Shown: positions 17,984-25,745 of the stretch, in pieces
How the letters are laid out: every line of letters begins with the position of its first letter
Numbering within the stretch: position 1 is the first letter of the stretch
From: Klebsiella pneumoniae
Lineage (GTDB): Bacteria; Pseudomonadota; Gammaproteobacteria; Pseudomonadales; CAMAPQ01
Direction: 5' to 3'
Length of the DNA: 34,209 nucleotides
Assembly (NCBI GenBank): GCA_945860125.1
Contig: CAMAPQ010000025.1
Span: 1-34,209, forward strand
Translations under genes and position numbers: made by a program
The notes under the pieces: generated by a model
Told to the model about the DNA's origin: nothing
The model's database searches: none
The model's input: only the letters and a program-made list of their open reading frames with translations

Positions 17984-18640
17984 ATGCTTGAATTCTGCGA
18001 TGTATCCAAAGTGTATACAGATGGATTTGAAGCGTTACACCGCGTCAATCTCATGATAGAAAAAGGAACAATGAATTTTGTAACCGGTCATTCTGGAGCA
18101 GGGAAGAGTACTTTGCTCAAGTTGCTAACCGCAGTTGAATTTCCCTCTGGCGGTCAAATTTATGTTGAGGGAAAAAGTTTATTGCAAATGAAGTCTCAGC
18201 AGCTGATTCAATATCGTCGAGAGGTAGGTATTGTTTTTCAGGATCACAGATTGTTATTTGATCGCTCTGTTTTTGAGAATGTTGCTTTACCTTTATATGT
18301 TAGTGGCATTTTTGGGTCTGAGGTTATTCGTCGTGTGCGTGCTGCTTTAGATCGGGTGGGGTTGCTTAAAAAAGAAAAGTGTCATCCACGTTCTTTATCT
18401 TATGGTGAGCAGCAACGTGTAGGGATCGCTCGAGCGGTTGTGAATCGCCCTAAATTATTGTTGGCTGATGAACCGACTGGGAATTTAGATCCTGGCCTTG
18501 CTGCTGAGATTATGAAGCTTTTTGAGCAGTTTACGCAGGTAGGGGTGACGGTTGTTATTGCAACGCATGATGTTCAGCTTATTCAAAGCCATCAGCAAGG
18601 CAAAGCATGGATTTTGGCAGATGGTCGCCTTGCAGCATAA
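17984..18640 (+). CDS. ftsE: Cell division ATP-binding protein FtsE
   Basis: FtsE is the ABC ATPase that, with FtsX, activates periplasmic septal peptidoglycan hydrolases and stabilises the divisome. The ATG at 17984 (GGAG five bases upstream) gives 218 residues; a GTG two codons earlier is part of the ribosome site. Walker A is GHSGAGKST (35-43), the Q-loop follows in VFQDHRLL, the signature is LSYGEQQRVGIARA, and Walker B is LLLADEPTGNLDP with the switch histidine in IATHD. ftsX starts 44 bases downstream. Confidence 0.97.
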   Translation: MLEFCDVSKVYTDGFEALHRVNLMIEKGTMNFVTGHSGAGKSTLLKLLTAVEFPSGGQIYVEGKSLLQMKSQQLIQYRREVGIVFQDHRLLFDRSVFENVALPLYVSGIFGSEVIRRVRAALDRVGLLKKEKCHPRSLSYGEQQRVGIARAVVNRPKLLLADEPTGNLDPGLAAEIMKLFEQFTQVGVTVVIATHDVQLIQSHQQGKAWILADGRLAA

Positions 18641-18684
18641 TATTTTGTCGTAAGAATACTGTTATCGTGGGAATAAAATAAGCA

Positions 18685-19803
18685 ATGAGTCAAATTAAGG
18701 GTTCGGAAGCGGCGCGTGCAAGGCTTGCTTATAAAAAAGAAAATCCTCAAGAAGTGCGTTTAGAGGCTTCAACAAAGCCTTCTCCAGGCTATCAAGCGGC
18801 GGCATCTCATTATGTTGGTGCAAAACAGGCAAAGAAAAAGCCAAGTGTTATTTTTGCGTTATTTCGCAGCTTTTTACTTTTAACCTCCAAAGAGTATTGG
18901 GCACTGCGCTGGCATGAGCATTTGTATGCTTTGCGCTTGGGTGCTAAGCATTTGCGTTCTGCTCCCCTTGCTAATTTTATTACGGTTGTTGTTCTAGGGT
19001 TAGTATTAGGGTTGCCTGGGTTTTTGAGCTTAGTGATCTCTCATGCTCAAACGCCTTTGCTTGAGTTGCGTGATTCTGCTTCCCTTACGCTCTATCTTTC
19101 GCCAGAAGTAACGCTAAATCAGGCTGAAAAAATAAAGTCTGATCTTGCTAAAATACCTAAAATAAAAGAAGTAAAATGGATTGATAAAAAAACAGCTTGG
19201 GAAGATTTTAAGCAGAAATCGGCTGTAACCAATTATGGTTCGGTTGTAAAAGATAATCCTTTACCTGAAACCGCTGTGGTGATTTTGCAAGAAAACGCTA
19301 CGCGGGATGAAATAAAACAATTAGATGAAAAGCTACGCGAGATTCAATTTGTTGATTTAGTTCAGTGGGAAACAGATTGGATTTTAAAGTTAAATAGTTT
19401 GGTCTCATTTTCTGAAAAATTATTGTGGATCGTTTCTTTAAGTTTTGGTGTAACGGTGATATTGGTTGTGTTACACACCGTGAGATGGGGTGTATTACAA
19501 AAAGCAGAAGAAATTCGTCTCATTAGATTAGTCGGTGGTGCGAATCAATTTATTCGTTTGCCTTTTCTTTACTTTGCTGGCTTATTGGGCTTATTCGCTG
19601 GTTTATTTGGTCTGTTAGTTGTGCATGGTTTGTGTGTAGAGCTGGATCGCGCTGTGGTGCAGATTAATCACGTTTTTGGCTCATCGCTAGGGAAGCTCTC
19701 TTTGATCCTAGAAAATATGGTTTTTTTAGTCTTGGCAGGGGTAATTCTAGGTTGGGTCGGCGCATGGTTGGCAGTAGAAGAGTATTTATTTAAAAACCGC
19801 TAA
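18685..19803 (+). CDS. ftsX: Cell division protein FtsX
   Basis: FtsX is the membrane partner of FtsE. The 372-residue protein has a long basic cytoplasmic N-terminus (1-95), a first membrane helix (about 96-120, ANFITVVVLGLVLGLPGFLSLVI), and a periplasmic domain with LYLSPEVTLNQAEKIKSDL and the WIDKKTAWEDFK segment. Three more helices follow toward the C-terminus, with RWGVLQKAEEIRLIRLVGGANQFIR between the second and third, as is standard for FtsX. The N-terminal extension is similar to that of Pseudomonas-type FtsX. rpoH, the usual next gene in related genomes, is not here. Confidence 0.96.
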   Translation: MSQIKGSEAARARLAYKKENPQEVRLEASTKPSPGYQAAASHYVGAKQAKKKPSVIFALFRSFLLLTSKEYWALRWHEHLYALRLGAKHLRSAPLANFITVVVLGLVLGLPGFLSLVISHAQTPLLELRDSASLTLYLSPEVTLNQAEKIKSDLAKIPKIKEVKWIDKKTAWEDFKQKSAVTNYGSVVKDNPLPETAVVILQENATRDEIKQLDEKLREIQFVDLVQWETDWILKLNSLVSFSEKLLWIVSLSFGVTVILVVLHTVRWGVLQKAEEIRLIRLVGGANQFIRLPFLYFAGLLGLFAGLFGLLVVHGLCVELDRAVVQINHVFGSSLGKLSLILENMVFLVLAGVILGWVGAWLAVEEYLFKNR

Positions 19804-19863
19804 CTTTCTAGTCATTTTTTTCAGTTTTTTCAGTTTTTTTAGATCTTTCGGATGTTTCAGATT

Positions 19864-19900
19864 GTGCCACTCTTACTTGATATCTGAGTAAGAGTGGCAC
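19864..19900. terminator. Long perfect hairpin between ftsX and rmf
   Basis: GTGCCACTCTTACT (19864-19877) and AGTAAGAGTGGCAC (19887-19900) form a 14-bp perfect stem with a 9-base loop. It lies between the convergent ftsX and rmf genes, starting 6 bases past the rmf stop. Neither side has a clean T-run directly after the stem, so it may end transcription poorly and instead protect mRNA ends, in particular that of rmf. Confidence 0.6.
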
Positions 19901-19906
19901 CGCAGA

Positions 19907-20089
19907 CTACCTCGCGTAGCTTGTATAACTAGTTGTTGTTTCAGAGCGACCATCTCTCCAGCCTGAAAGCCATGAATGGCGTGAAGGAACTTCAGAGTGC
20001 GGACATACTTCCTTCGATCTTCCCAGTTGACCGGCTAAGAAACCACGTGAATAAGCTCTTGTGGTTTTGTCTCGTTTAGCTCTTTTCAT
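19907..20089 (-). CDS. rmf: Ribosome modulation factor RMF
   Basis: RMF binds 70S ribosomes in stationary phase and pairs them into inactive 100S dimers. The ATG at 20089 (GAGG eight bases upstream) yields 60 residues. MKRAKRDKTTRAYSRGFLAG, GRSKEVCP, and HSWLSGWRDGR align with the conserved RMF pattern (MKRxKRD, RGxxAG, GRSKExCP, WLxGWR). Longer in-frame starts up to 20173 add sequence not found in the family. The C-terminal tail ETTTSYTSYAR is slightly longer than in E. coli. It stands alone on the minus strand, converging on ftsX. Confidence 0.95.
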   Translation of the reverse strand: MKRAKRDKTTRAYSRGFLAGQLGRSKEVCPHSEVPSRHSWLSGWRDGRSETTTSYTSYAR

Positions 20090-20318
20090 CGATAAAACCT
20101 CGTAAAAATTCATTTTTAGGTTGGTATTAACTGCTATAGAAAGCCGAGTGCTGAATTCATGAGTGTGATGCATCTCATCGAAAACTCAAAAGCCCTCAAT
20201 TTCATTTTTAACGAATATTGCTTTTTTAGCTAGGAATTTATTCGTATAAAAGAGTCATTTTTTTATAAGTTGTGCGTCTTTAAGCAAATTTAGAATAAAG
20301 CTTAATGTTTTTTGTTTT

Positions 20319-20346
20319 CTTGCACCAAAAAAAAATCAGCTATAAT
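20319..20346 (+). promoter_or_regulatory. Sigma-70-like promoter of the DUF2914 gene
   Basis: TTGCAC at 20320-20325 and a perfect TATAAT at 20341-20346, separated by a 15-base A-rich spacer (16 if CTTGCA at 20319 is used). The coding start is 114 bases further. The rest of the 370-base interval 20090-20459 between the divergent rmf and DUF2914 genes is AT-rich. I see no gene and no clear rmf promoter in it. Confidence 0.55.
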
Positions 20347-20459
20347 CTGCCTTTTGGCTTTTCATCATAAGTAGGAATAATTCTCTTTTTAAGATCTTTT
20401 TTAAGAATATTTTGATCTATTTTTAACCGTTTTTATTGAGTACGCTAAGGATATTTGTT

Positions 20460-21482
20460 ATGAGCCAAGATAAGCTAAAAGTAAGAGTTGTAATTAATCA
20501 AGGCGAGGCAGAAGTTGCCGCTTCGCCAGAGCTAAAAGAATCCCCTGAGTTAAAAAATACTTCACGATCAACGCCAGGTGTTGAGCAGTCTGATGTAATG
20601 ATGGCTTTAAAGTCAGGGAAAATGAATGAAACATCTGACTCTTATGATATCGAAGAGTTGTACGCTTATAATTACAGAAGAATTTTTTGGGCGATTTTTT
20701 TATTGGTTGCTTTTTTTATCGCTGTGACCAGCTTTTTTGTGCAAAAAATCAATTCTTCTCGTGAAGGCAGCGAGCAAAGTGTAACAGCCGTTAATGATTT
20801 GCAGGCTGAAAATAATCAGAAAACAACCCGCGCAGAACAAAAAATACAAACTGTTTCAGTGACAGATGAGCCAGAAATTAAAAGCGAAATACCTGCTGGA
20901 AGCGCTTTAATTAATAGTTCTGTAGCGCCTATAGAGGCGTCTCAAAAGACACCTGTAAAGCAAGCTGAGATGCTTCAGTCGCCTCTTGCCGCGAACCCTG
21001 AGAGCTTAGATGTTCCCGCATTGCAAAGTATTCAATCTGCAGCGATCACTAATCAACCTGTTTTAAGCCAAAATGGTCAGGTTGGTAAAGCGAGCAATGT
21101 AGGTGTTCGCATCTTAGAGTCGCGTAATGTTTCTAATCCCTTATTTTTAAGTTCAATGATTAAAAAAGAACCCGCAGAAGCCTTAAGAGATCAGCTAATT
21201 TTTGATGAAAATAGCTTAATTCGCGTATTTTTCTATGCAGAAGTTAAAGGTTTAAAAGGTAAATGGCTGAAGCAGAATTGGTATAGAGAGGGTAAAAAGG
21301 TAGCGACAGTGACAAGCTTTGTGAATAGTCCTGTTTTTAAAACTCATTCAAGTAAGTTTATTCGTAGCAGTTGGGCGGGTGTGTGGGAGGTAGATATTTC
21401 TGTGGTTGATGAACAAAACACCCTGCCAGAAAAAGAGAAAAAACTCGTTGAGGGACGCTTTGACTTAGTTGTAGGGCCGTAA
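20460..21482 (+). CDS. Membrane-anchored DUF2914 domain protein
   Basis: The ATG at 20460 (AAGG nine bases upstream) gives 340 residues. Residues 1-73 are a polar cytoplasmic part. One transmembrane helix (about 75-94, RIFWAIFLLVAFFIAVTSFF) follows, then a long Ser/Ala/Gln-rich periplasmic linker to about 215. The C-terminal 115 residues look like DUF2914 (Pfam PF11141): LIRVFFYAEVKGLKGKWLKQNWYREG, FKTHSSKFIRSSWAGVWEVDISVVDE. The function of the domain is not established to my knowledge; the beta-rich pattern suggests extracytoplasmic binding. It is a single-gene unit with its own promoter and terminator. Confidence 0.8.
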   Translation: MSQDKLKVRVVINQGEAEVAASPELKESPELKNTSRSTPGVEQSDVMMALKSGKMNETSDSYDIEELYAYNYRRIFWAIFLLVAFFIAVTSFFVQKINSSREGSEQSVTAVNDLQAENNQKTTRAEQKIQTVSVTDEPEIKSEIPAGSALINSSVAPIEASQKTPVKQAEMLQSPLAANPESLDVPALQSIQSAAITNQPVLSQNGQVGKASNVGVRILESRNVSNPLFLSSMIKKEPAEALRDQLIFDENSLIRVFFYAEVKGLKGKWLKQNWYREGKKVATVTSFVNSPVFKTHSSKFIRSSWAGVWEVDISVVDEQNTLPEKEKKLVEGRFDLVVGP

Positions 21483-21509
21483 TTTTTTATTGATTGTTTC
21501 TTCGCTAAA

Positions 21510-21538
21510 GGGCAGCCATTTTATGGTTGCCCTTTTTT
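21510..21538 (+). terminator. Intrinsic terminator of the DUF2914 gene
   Basis: GGGCAGCCA (21510-21518), loop TTTTA, TGGTTGCCC (21524-21532), then TTTTTT (21533-21538). It is a 9-bp stem with one G-T pair and a T-run, 27 bases past the stop codon. Confidence 0.9.
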
Positions 21539-21545
21539 ATTCTTT

Positions 21546-21648
21546 TAGGACTTACGCAAAACTGCCCAGCTTTGTTGTCGCGCTTCGTCGTACGATTTGT
21601 ACTGTCTTCATCGCGACGCCTTGCCGGAACAATTTTGCGTAAGTCCTA
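21546..21648. mobile_element. 103-base MITE-like element with 16-bp terminal inverted repeats
   Basis: TAGGACTTACGCAAAA at 21546-21561 is exactly reverse-complemented at 21633-21648. The direct repeat TCTTT flanks both sides (21541-21545 and 21649-21653), as expected for a 5-base target duplication; a TA duplication is also possible because the repeats begin with TA. The 71-base interior has no coding capacity and holds a smaller inverted repeat (TGTCGCG/CGCGACG-type arms). It would need a transposase supplied elsewhere. I do not name its family. A solitary 15-base match lies at 26474-26488. Confidence 0.85.
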
Positions 21649-21811
21649 TCTTTAATACGTACATTTTTCATGAGCATGATATGCGGCATCATTCTGTTGC
21701 ATATAAAGCATGGCATTAAGGTATATATGTGTGTCTATCGATATCAAGGTGCTTCAATAAGCAAAATATTGGCGCTAAGCTTAAAATTCCTTTGCTTCAT
21801 CAGAAAACATT

Positions 21812-21840
21812 TTGTCAAAAATTTGCCTAAAGTCTATTTT
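21812..21840 (+). promoter_or_regulatory. Candidate sigma-70 promoter of fleQ
   Basis: TTGTCA (21812-21817), a 17-base spacer, and TATTTT (21835-21840), with the fleQ ATG 63 bases downstream. This is the best match in the 254 bases between the MITE and fleQ. The rest of that stretch has no gene that I can support. Confidence 0.5.
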
Positions 21841-21902
21841 TTATCCTTTAATTAAAAGGGTGAAATAAACGATAACTAATCAAAAATAAAACAGGGAATG
21901 TT

Positions 21903-23390
21903 ATGTGGACAGCAGTCAAGGCGCTATTAATCGATGATGATATTAATCGTCGGCATGATTTAAAAATCATTCTTGATTTTGTCGGTGAAGAAACAGTTGT
22001 TTCTCATAGTTCTGCTTGGCGTGAGAAAGTTTCTGTCGCGGGTAGTAAAGAAGAAGATTTTTCATGTGTGATCTTAGGCGATGCAGCGCCCTCTTTGGCT
22101 AGTATGGTGAAGTCTATTTTTGATTGGAATAGTGAAATTCCAATTGTTTTGCTTGATCCGCGCGTAGAAGAGGATGAAAAATTAGAAGAAGAGCTGAAGA
22201 AAATCATTATAGCGCGTATTACTTTTCCGCCAAACTATACAAAACTAATGGATACGCTCCATCGCGCTCAGGTATATACAGAACATATGCGCTCTGTGCA
22301 GGGTGGAAAAGTATATAAAAGAGATCCTCAATTGTTTCGAAGTTTAGTGGGAACAAGTCGTGCCATTGCGAAGGTAAAAGAATTAATGGCTCAGGTTGCA
22401 GATAAGGATGTCAATGTATTAATAACCGGAGAGTCTGGAACAGGTAAAGAAGTGATTGCGCGCAATCTACATTATAATTCGCATCGCAGGCATAAGCCGT
22501 TTGTGCCTGTAAATTGCGGGGCAATTCCTGCAGAACTATTAGAGAGTGAATTATTTGGGCATGAAAAGGGCTCTTTTACGGGTGCTATTTCAAGTAGGCC
22601 TGGTCGTTTTGAAATGGCGCAAGGCGGCACTTTATTTTTAGATGAAATTGGCGACATGCCGCTTCATATGCAAGTGAAAATCTTAAGAGTACTACAGGAG
22701 CGTACTTTTGAACGTGTGGGTGGAACAAAAACATATCATGCTGATGTGCGCATTATCGCTGCAACTCATCGCAACCTTGAGAAAGCAATTAAAGATAATC
22801 ACTTTAGAGAAGATTTGTTTTATCGTCTAAATGTATTTCCTCTTGAGATGCCGCCTTTGCGTGAAAGAGCTGAAGATATTCCTCTGTTACTCAATGAATT
22901 AATTTCTCGAATTGAAAATGAAAAGAGGGGATCCTTAAGATTTAACTCTGCCTCAATAATGGCTATATGTAGATATGATTGGCCTGGTAATGTAAGGGAG
23001 TTAGCAAATCTGGTTGAGCGCCTCGTTATTACCCATCCTTATGGTGTTATAGGTGTTAGTGATTTGCCTAAAAAGTTTAGGCATGTTGATCTTGTTGATG
23101 AAGCAGAGCAAGCATTTATAGATACTGTCGAGGCAGGTGGTAGTAGCCCATCAAAGTCTTTTGAAGCAAAAGAACTAACCATTATTTCAAATGATACTGG
23201 GTTGTTGCCAGTTAATGGGCTTGATTTAAAAGAGTACTTAAATATGTTGGAATATAATTTTATCAAGCAGGCATTAGATGATGCAAATGGTGTTGTGGCG
23301 CGTGCTGCAGAACGTCTCAAAGTAAGAAGAACAACCCTTGTTGAAAAAATGAGAAAGTATGACTTGCTAACAAATAAGAGAGAGGCATAA
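21903..23390 (+). CDS. fleQ: Sigma-54 activator FleQ, flagellar/biofilm master regulator
   Basis: FleQ activates flagellar genes with sigma-54 and, in Pseudomonas, switches exopolysaccharide genes in response to c-di-GMP. The 495-residue protein matches FleQ throughout. A degenerate receiver-like domain (1-135, opening ALLIDDDINRRHDL) is followed by the AAA+ domain: Walker A GESGTGKE (176-183), Walker B GGTLFLDEIG (241-250). The Fis-type DNA-binding end is GVVARAAERLKVRRTTLVEKMRKY. Residues reported to bind c-di-GMP in P. aeruginosa FleQ appear kept: LFRS (144-147), R187-N188 and E332. The sigma-54 contact loop reads GSFTGA (223-228) instead of GAFTGA. The stop is only 12 bases from that of the convergent GGDEF-EAL gene. 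Confidence 0.95.
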   Translation: MWTAVKALLIDDDINRRHDLKIILDFVGEETVVSHSSAWREKVSVAGSKEEDFSCVILGDAAPSLASMVKSIFDWNSEIPIVLLDPRVEEDEKLEEELKKIIIARITFPPNYTKLMDTLHRAQVYTEHMRSVQGGKVYKRDPQLFRSLVGTSRAIAKVKELMAQVADKDVNVLITGESGTGKEVIARNLHYNSHRRHKPFVPVNCGAIPAELLESELFGHEKGSFTGAISSRPGRFEMAQGGTLFLDEIGDMPLHMQVKILRVLQERTFERVGGTKTYHADVRIIAATHRNLEKAIKDNHFREDLFYRLNVFPLEMPPLRERAEDIPLLLNELISRIENEKRGSLRFNSASIMAICRYDWPGNVRELANLVERLVITHPYGVIGVSDLPKKFRHVDLVDEAEQAFIDTVEAGGSSPSKSFEAKELTIISNDTGLLPVNGLDLKEYLNMLEYNFIKQALDDANGVVARAAERLKVRRTTLVEKMRKYDLLTNKREA

Positions 23391-23402
23391 GAAGGCTGCT
23401 TT

Positions 23403-24770
23403 TTAGCTGTGTTGATATTTTTGATCATTAAAATCAAGCATATTAGCAGGCTTTGGCTCTGAAATAAGATAGCCTTGGTAGCCATCGCATTGTAGTGTTT
23501 TCAGTATATTCAAACTTTGTAAGCTATCTACACCTTCTGCAATAACATAAATACCAATTGCTTTGGCTAGGTTGATAATTGACTCTGTAATTGCTCTGTC
23601 TATTTTGTTAGTTGAGAGTTGCTGAATAAACTGACGATCAATTTTAATCGTATCAATCGGAAATTTTTTAAGATATGAAAATGACGCATAACCTGAGCCA
23701 AAATCATCTAATGCGATATTTACACCCATATCCTTAATCGCTTTGAGTGCGATCGACGTATGTAAATTATTATCCAATAATACTGATTCAGTTAACTCTA
23801 TTGATAGCTGTTCTGGCGGGAAAGATATTTCATTGAGTAGTTTTTCAAATAGGGCAATAAAATTAGGCTGTTTCAGCTGATAGGGTGATAAATTAACACA
23901 GATATGATTTCCTTCATGAATCAAATTTTGTCTTAGCCATTCTTGGTATTGCTCACAAGCTGTCTTAAGTACCCAAAATCCATACTGTTCAATAAGATGA
24001 TTTTGTTCAAGTAAGGGAATAAAATATTCAGGTTTAATCATGCCATTTTCAGAGTGATTCCAACGAATAAGCGCCTCATAACCAATGGTTTTACCATCTA
24101 TAATACTTTTTTGTGGCTGATAAAATACTTTGATTTCTTGCCGATCTATAGCAGAAGATAGCTTACTAATTAAATTATTTTTATGCGTATGAGTTTCATG
24201 AATTTCAGTTGAATAAAATGAGTAGCTGTTTTTCCCCTGTGCTTTTGCTTTAACCGTTGCAAAGTCCACCTGCTTTAAGATCATTTCAGGCGTTATTCCA
24301 TCGTTAAAGACTAATAAAACACCAATTGCAATACACAGCAAGAGCGTATCATTTTCTGAGATGAGAATGGGTGTCAGTGTAAGTTGTGCAATTAATTTAT
24401 CTGCAAATTCAGTGGCTAAAAAATAGTCGTGTATACGTGTATGAATAAGTAGAAACTCATCGCCGCTCAGGCGAATAAGCGGAAAACTTTCATCTGTAAT
24501 AGACGCTAATCGTTGTGCGACTTCTCTTAGAATTGTATCCCCAGTTTGATAGCCATAGGTTTCATTGATACGTTTAAATTGCGCAATATCTATATGATAT
24601 ACAGCGAGTGGTGCATAAGGAGAAGCACATTGGGTTTTTTGGCTGAGCGTTTCTATCGTTCGTGAACGACACAATAAACCTGTCAGATAATCCCTTGGTT
24701 CAGAAGGGGTTATTGCGTTACAGATTGTTAGCTTATTATCTACATCAGAACTTTGATTATCACACGGCAT
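23403..24770 (-). CDS. GGDEF-EAL protein (c-di-GMP metabolism)
   Basis: The 455-residue cytoplasmic protein consists of a GGDEF domain (about 25-185) and an EAL domain (about 200-450) with no sensor domain or membrane segment. The diguanylate cyclase signature is SGDEF (102-106), a variant found in active enzymes; no RxxD inhibitory site precedes it. The phosphodiesterase domain has the EAL motif (232-234, YEALIRWNH), NLSPYQL, ELTES, DDFGSGYASFSYLKKFPIDTIKID and AEGVD, where the last residue is usually E. So EAL activity is likely and cyclase activity possible. The position beside fleQ, a c-di-GMP-binding regulator, suggests that they share a signal. Confidence 0.93.
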   Translation of the reverse strand: MPCDNQSSDVDNKLTICNAITPSEPRDYLTGLLCRSRTIETLSQKTQCASPYAPLAVYHIDIAQFKRINETYGYQTGDTILREVAQRLASITDESFPLIRLSGDEFLLIHTRIHDYFLATEFADKLIAQLTLTPILISENDTLLLCIAIGVLLVFNDGITPEMILKQVDFATVKAKAQGKNSYSFYSTEIHETHTHKNNLISKLSSAIDRQEIKVFYQPQKSIIDGKTIGYEALIRWNHSENGMIKPEYFIPLLEQNHLIEQYGFWVLKTACEQYQEWLRQNLIHEGNHICVNLSPYQLKQPNFIALFEKLLNEISFPPEQLSIELTESVLLDNNLHTSIALKAIKDMGVNIALDDFGSGYASFSYLKKFPIDTIKIDRQFIQQLSTNKIDRAITESIINLAKAIGIYVIAEGVDSLQSLNILKTLQCDGYQGYLISEPKPANMLDFNDQKYQHS

Positions 24771-24924
24771 AATATCACCAAATAATGTAGGTCTTTAGCA
24801 TACCCAATAAAGTATTTAATTGCACGTTTGATCAATAAAAGCTTTTTTTAGGCTGTTAAATCTATTGGCTAGGCAGTCGGTTAACATGTATTATCAAGTC
24901 AGCTGTATGCTGCGCAAGATACAG

Positions 24925-24952
24925 TTGCGTGTAACGGTACACGAAATATAAC
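24925..24952 (+). promoter_or_regulatory. Candidate promoter of the peroxiredoxin gene
   Basis: TTGCGT (24925-24930), 16-base spacer, TATAAC (24947-24952), with the coding start 30 bases downstream. A small inverted repeat, CGTGT (24928-24932) and ACACG (24939-24943), lies within the spacer and might be a repressor or activator site. I could not match it to OxyR. Confidence 0.4.
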
Positions 24953-24982
24953 ATAGGTTGCATTTATTGATAGGAGAATATA

Positions 24983-25585
24983 ATGGGCGTTTTAGTTGGA
25001 AAGCCGGCACCTGATTTTACTGCCTCAGCTGTGCTGGGTAATGGTGAAATTGTTGATAACTTTAACTTATCTTCCGCTTTAAAAGGTAAGTATGGTTTAG
25101 TATTTTTTTACCCTCTTGATTTTACCTTTGTTTGTCCTTCAGAATTAATTGCGTTAGATCATCGCATTGAAGCATTTCAATCAAAAAATGTAGAAGTCAT
25201 TGGTGTTTCAATTGACTCTCAATTTACACATAACGCATGGCGTAATACACCTATTGAGAAAGGCGGCATTGGCCCTGTTAAATACACCTTAGTTGCGGAT
25301 ATTAATCATACGATTTGTCAATCTTATGATGTTGAAACAGCCGGTGGCGTTGCATTCAGAGCGGCATTTTTAATCGATAAAAAAGGCCTGGTGCGCGTTG
25401 AGATTGTAAATGATCTTCCGATTGGTCGTGACATGGATGAATTACTTCGTCTTGTTGATGCCCTTCAGTTTCATGAAGAGCATGGCGATGTTTGTCCTGC
25501 TGGTTGGAGAAAAGGCGATAAAGGAATGAAGGCTTCTATAGATGGCGTTGCAAAATATCTGTCTGAGAACTCGAAAGCGCTTTAG
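24983..25585 (+). CDS. Typical 2-Cys peroxiredoxin (AhpC/TSA family)
   Basis: It reduces hydrogen peroxide and organic peroxides in the cytoplasm using thioredoxin or a similar donor. The 200-residue product has the peroxidatic cysteine C51 in FYPLDFTFVCPSEL and the resolving cysteine C171 in HGDVCPAGW. The GVSIDSQFTHNAWRN segment is also characteristic, as is the C-terminal extension of the typical 2-Cys class. The ATG is preceded by TAGGAG. The neighbourhood (peroxiredoxin, rnt, motY, argG) is the one I recall around PA3529-PA3525 in P. aeruginosa. Confidence 0.95.
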   Translation: MGVLVGKPAPDFTASAVLGNGEIVDNFNLSSALKGKYGLVFFYPLDFTFVCPSELIALDHRIEAFQSKNVEVIGVSIDSQFTHNAWRNTPIEKGGIGPVKYTLVADINHTICQSYDVETAGGVAFRAAFLIDKKGLVRVEIVNDLPIGRDMDELLRLVDALQFHEEHGDVCPAGWRKGDKGMKASIDGVAKYLSENSKAL

Positions 25586-25606
25586 TTTTTAATTTTTCGT
25601 TTTATT

Positions 25607-25653
25607 CTGAGCTTGTCGAAGGATAGACATTAAGAACCCTTCGACAGGCTCAG
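25607..25653. repeat. REP-like palindrome
   Basis: CTGAGCTTGTCGAAGG (25607-25622) pairs with CCTTCGACAGGCTCAG (25638-25653) with one G-T pair and a 15-base loop; the right side continues GGCGAACGG. This is a widely dispersed REP-type motif of proteobacterial genomes. Here it lies between the convergent peroxiredoxin and rnt genes and may also act as a transcription end. A smaller palindrome (CGCTCA-GGA-TGAGCG) follows near 25710-25725. Confidence 0.85.
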
Positions 25654-25745
25654 GGCGAACGGGGAAACTAAAAGTAAAACATAGTAGCCTTATAAGGGGC
25701 CTGACCTTTTACGCTCAGGATGAGCGCGGCAATTCCTGTTAGCGA

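Noticed and set aside
20090-20173. 28-residue N-terminal extension of RMF
   Set aside because: RMF proteins start MKRxKRD; the extension is unlike the family, and the inner ATG has a GAGG at good spacing.
21670-21855. 61-codon plus-strand ORF between the MITE and fleQ
   Set aside because: No ribosome site, no recognisable motif, biased composition, and it overlaps the likely fleQ promoter.
23039-23485. 148-codon minus-strand ORF over the fleQ 3' end
   Set aside because: Antisense shadow of fleQ, and it overlaps the real GGDEF-EAL gene in another frame.
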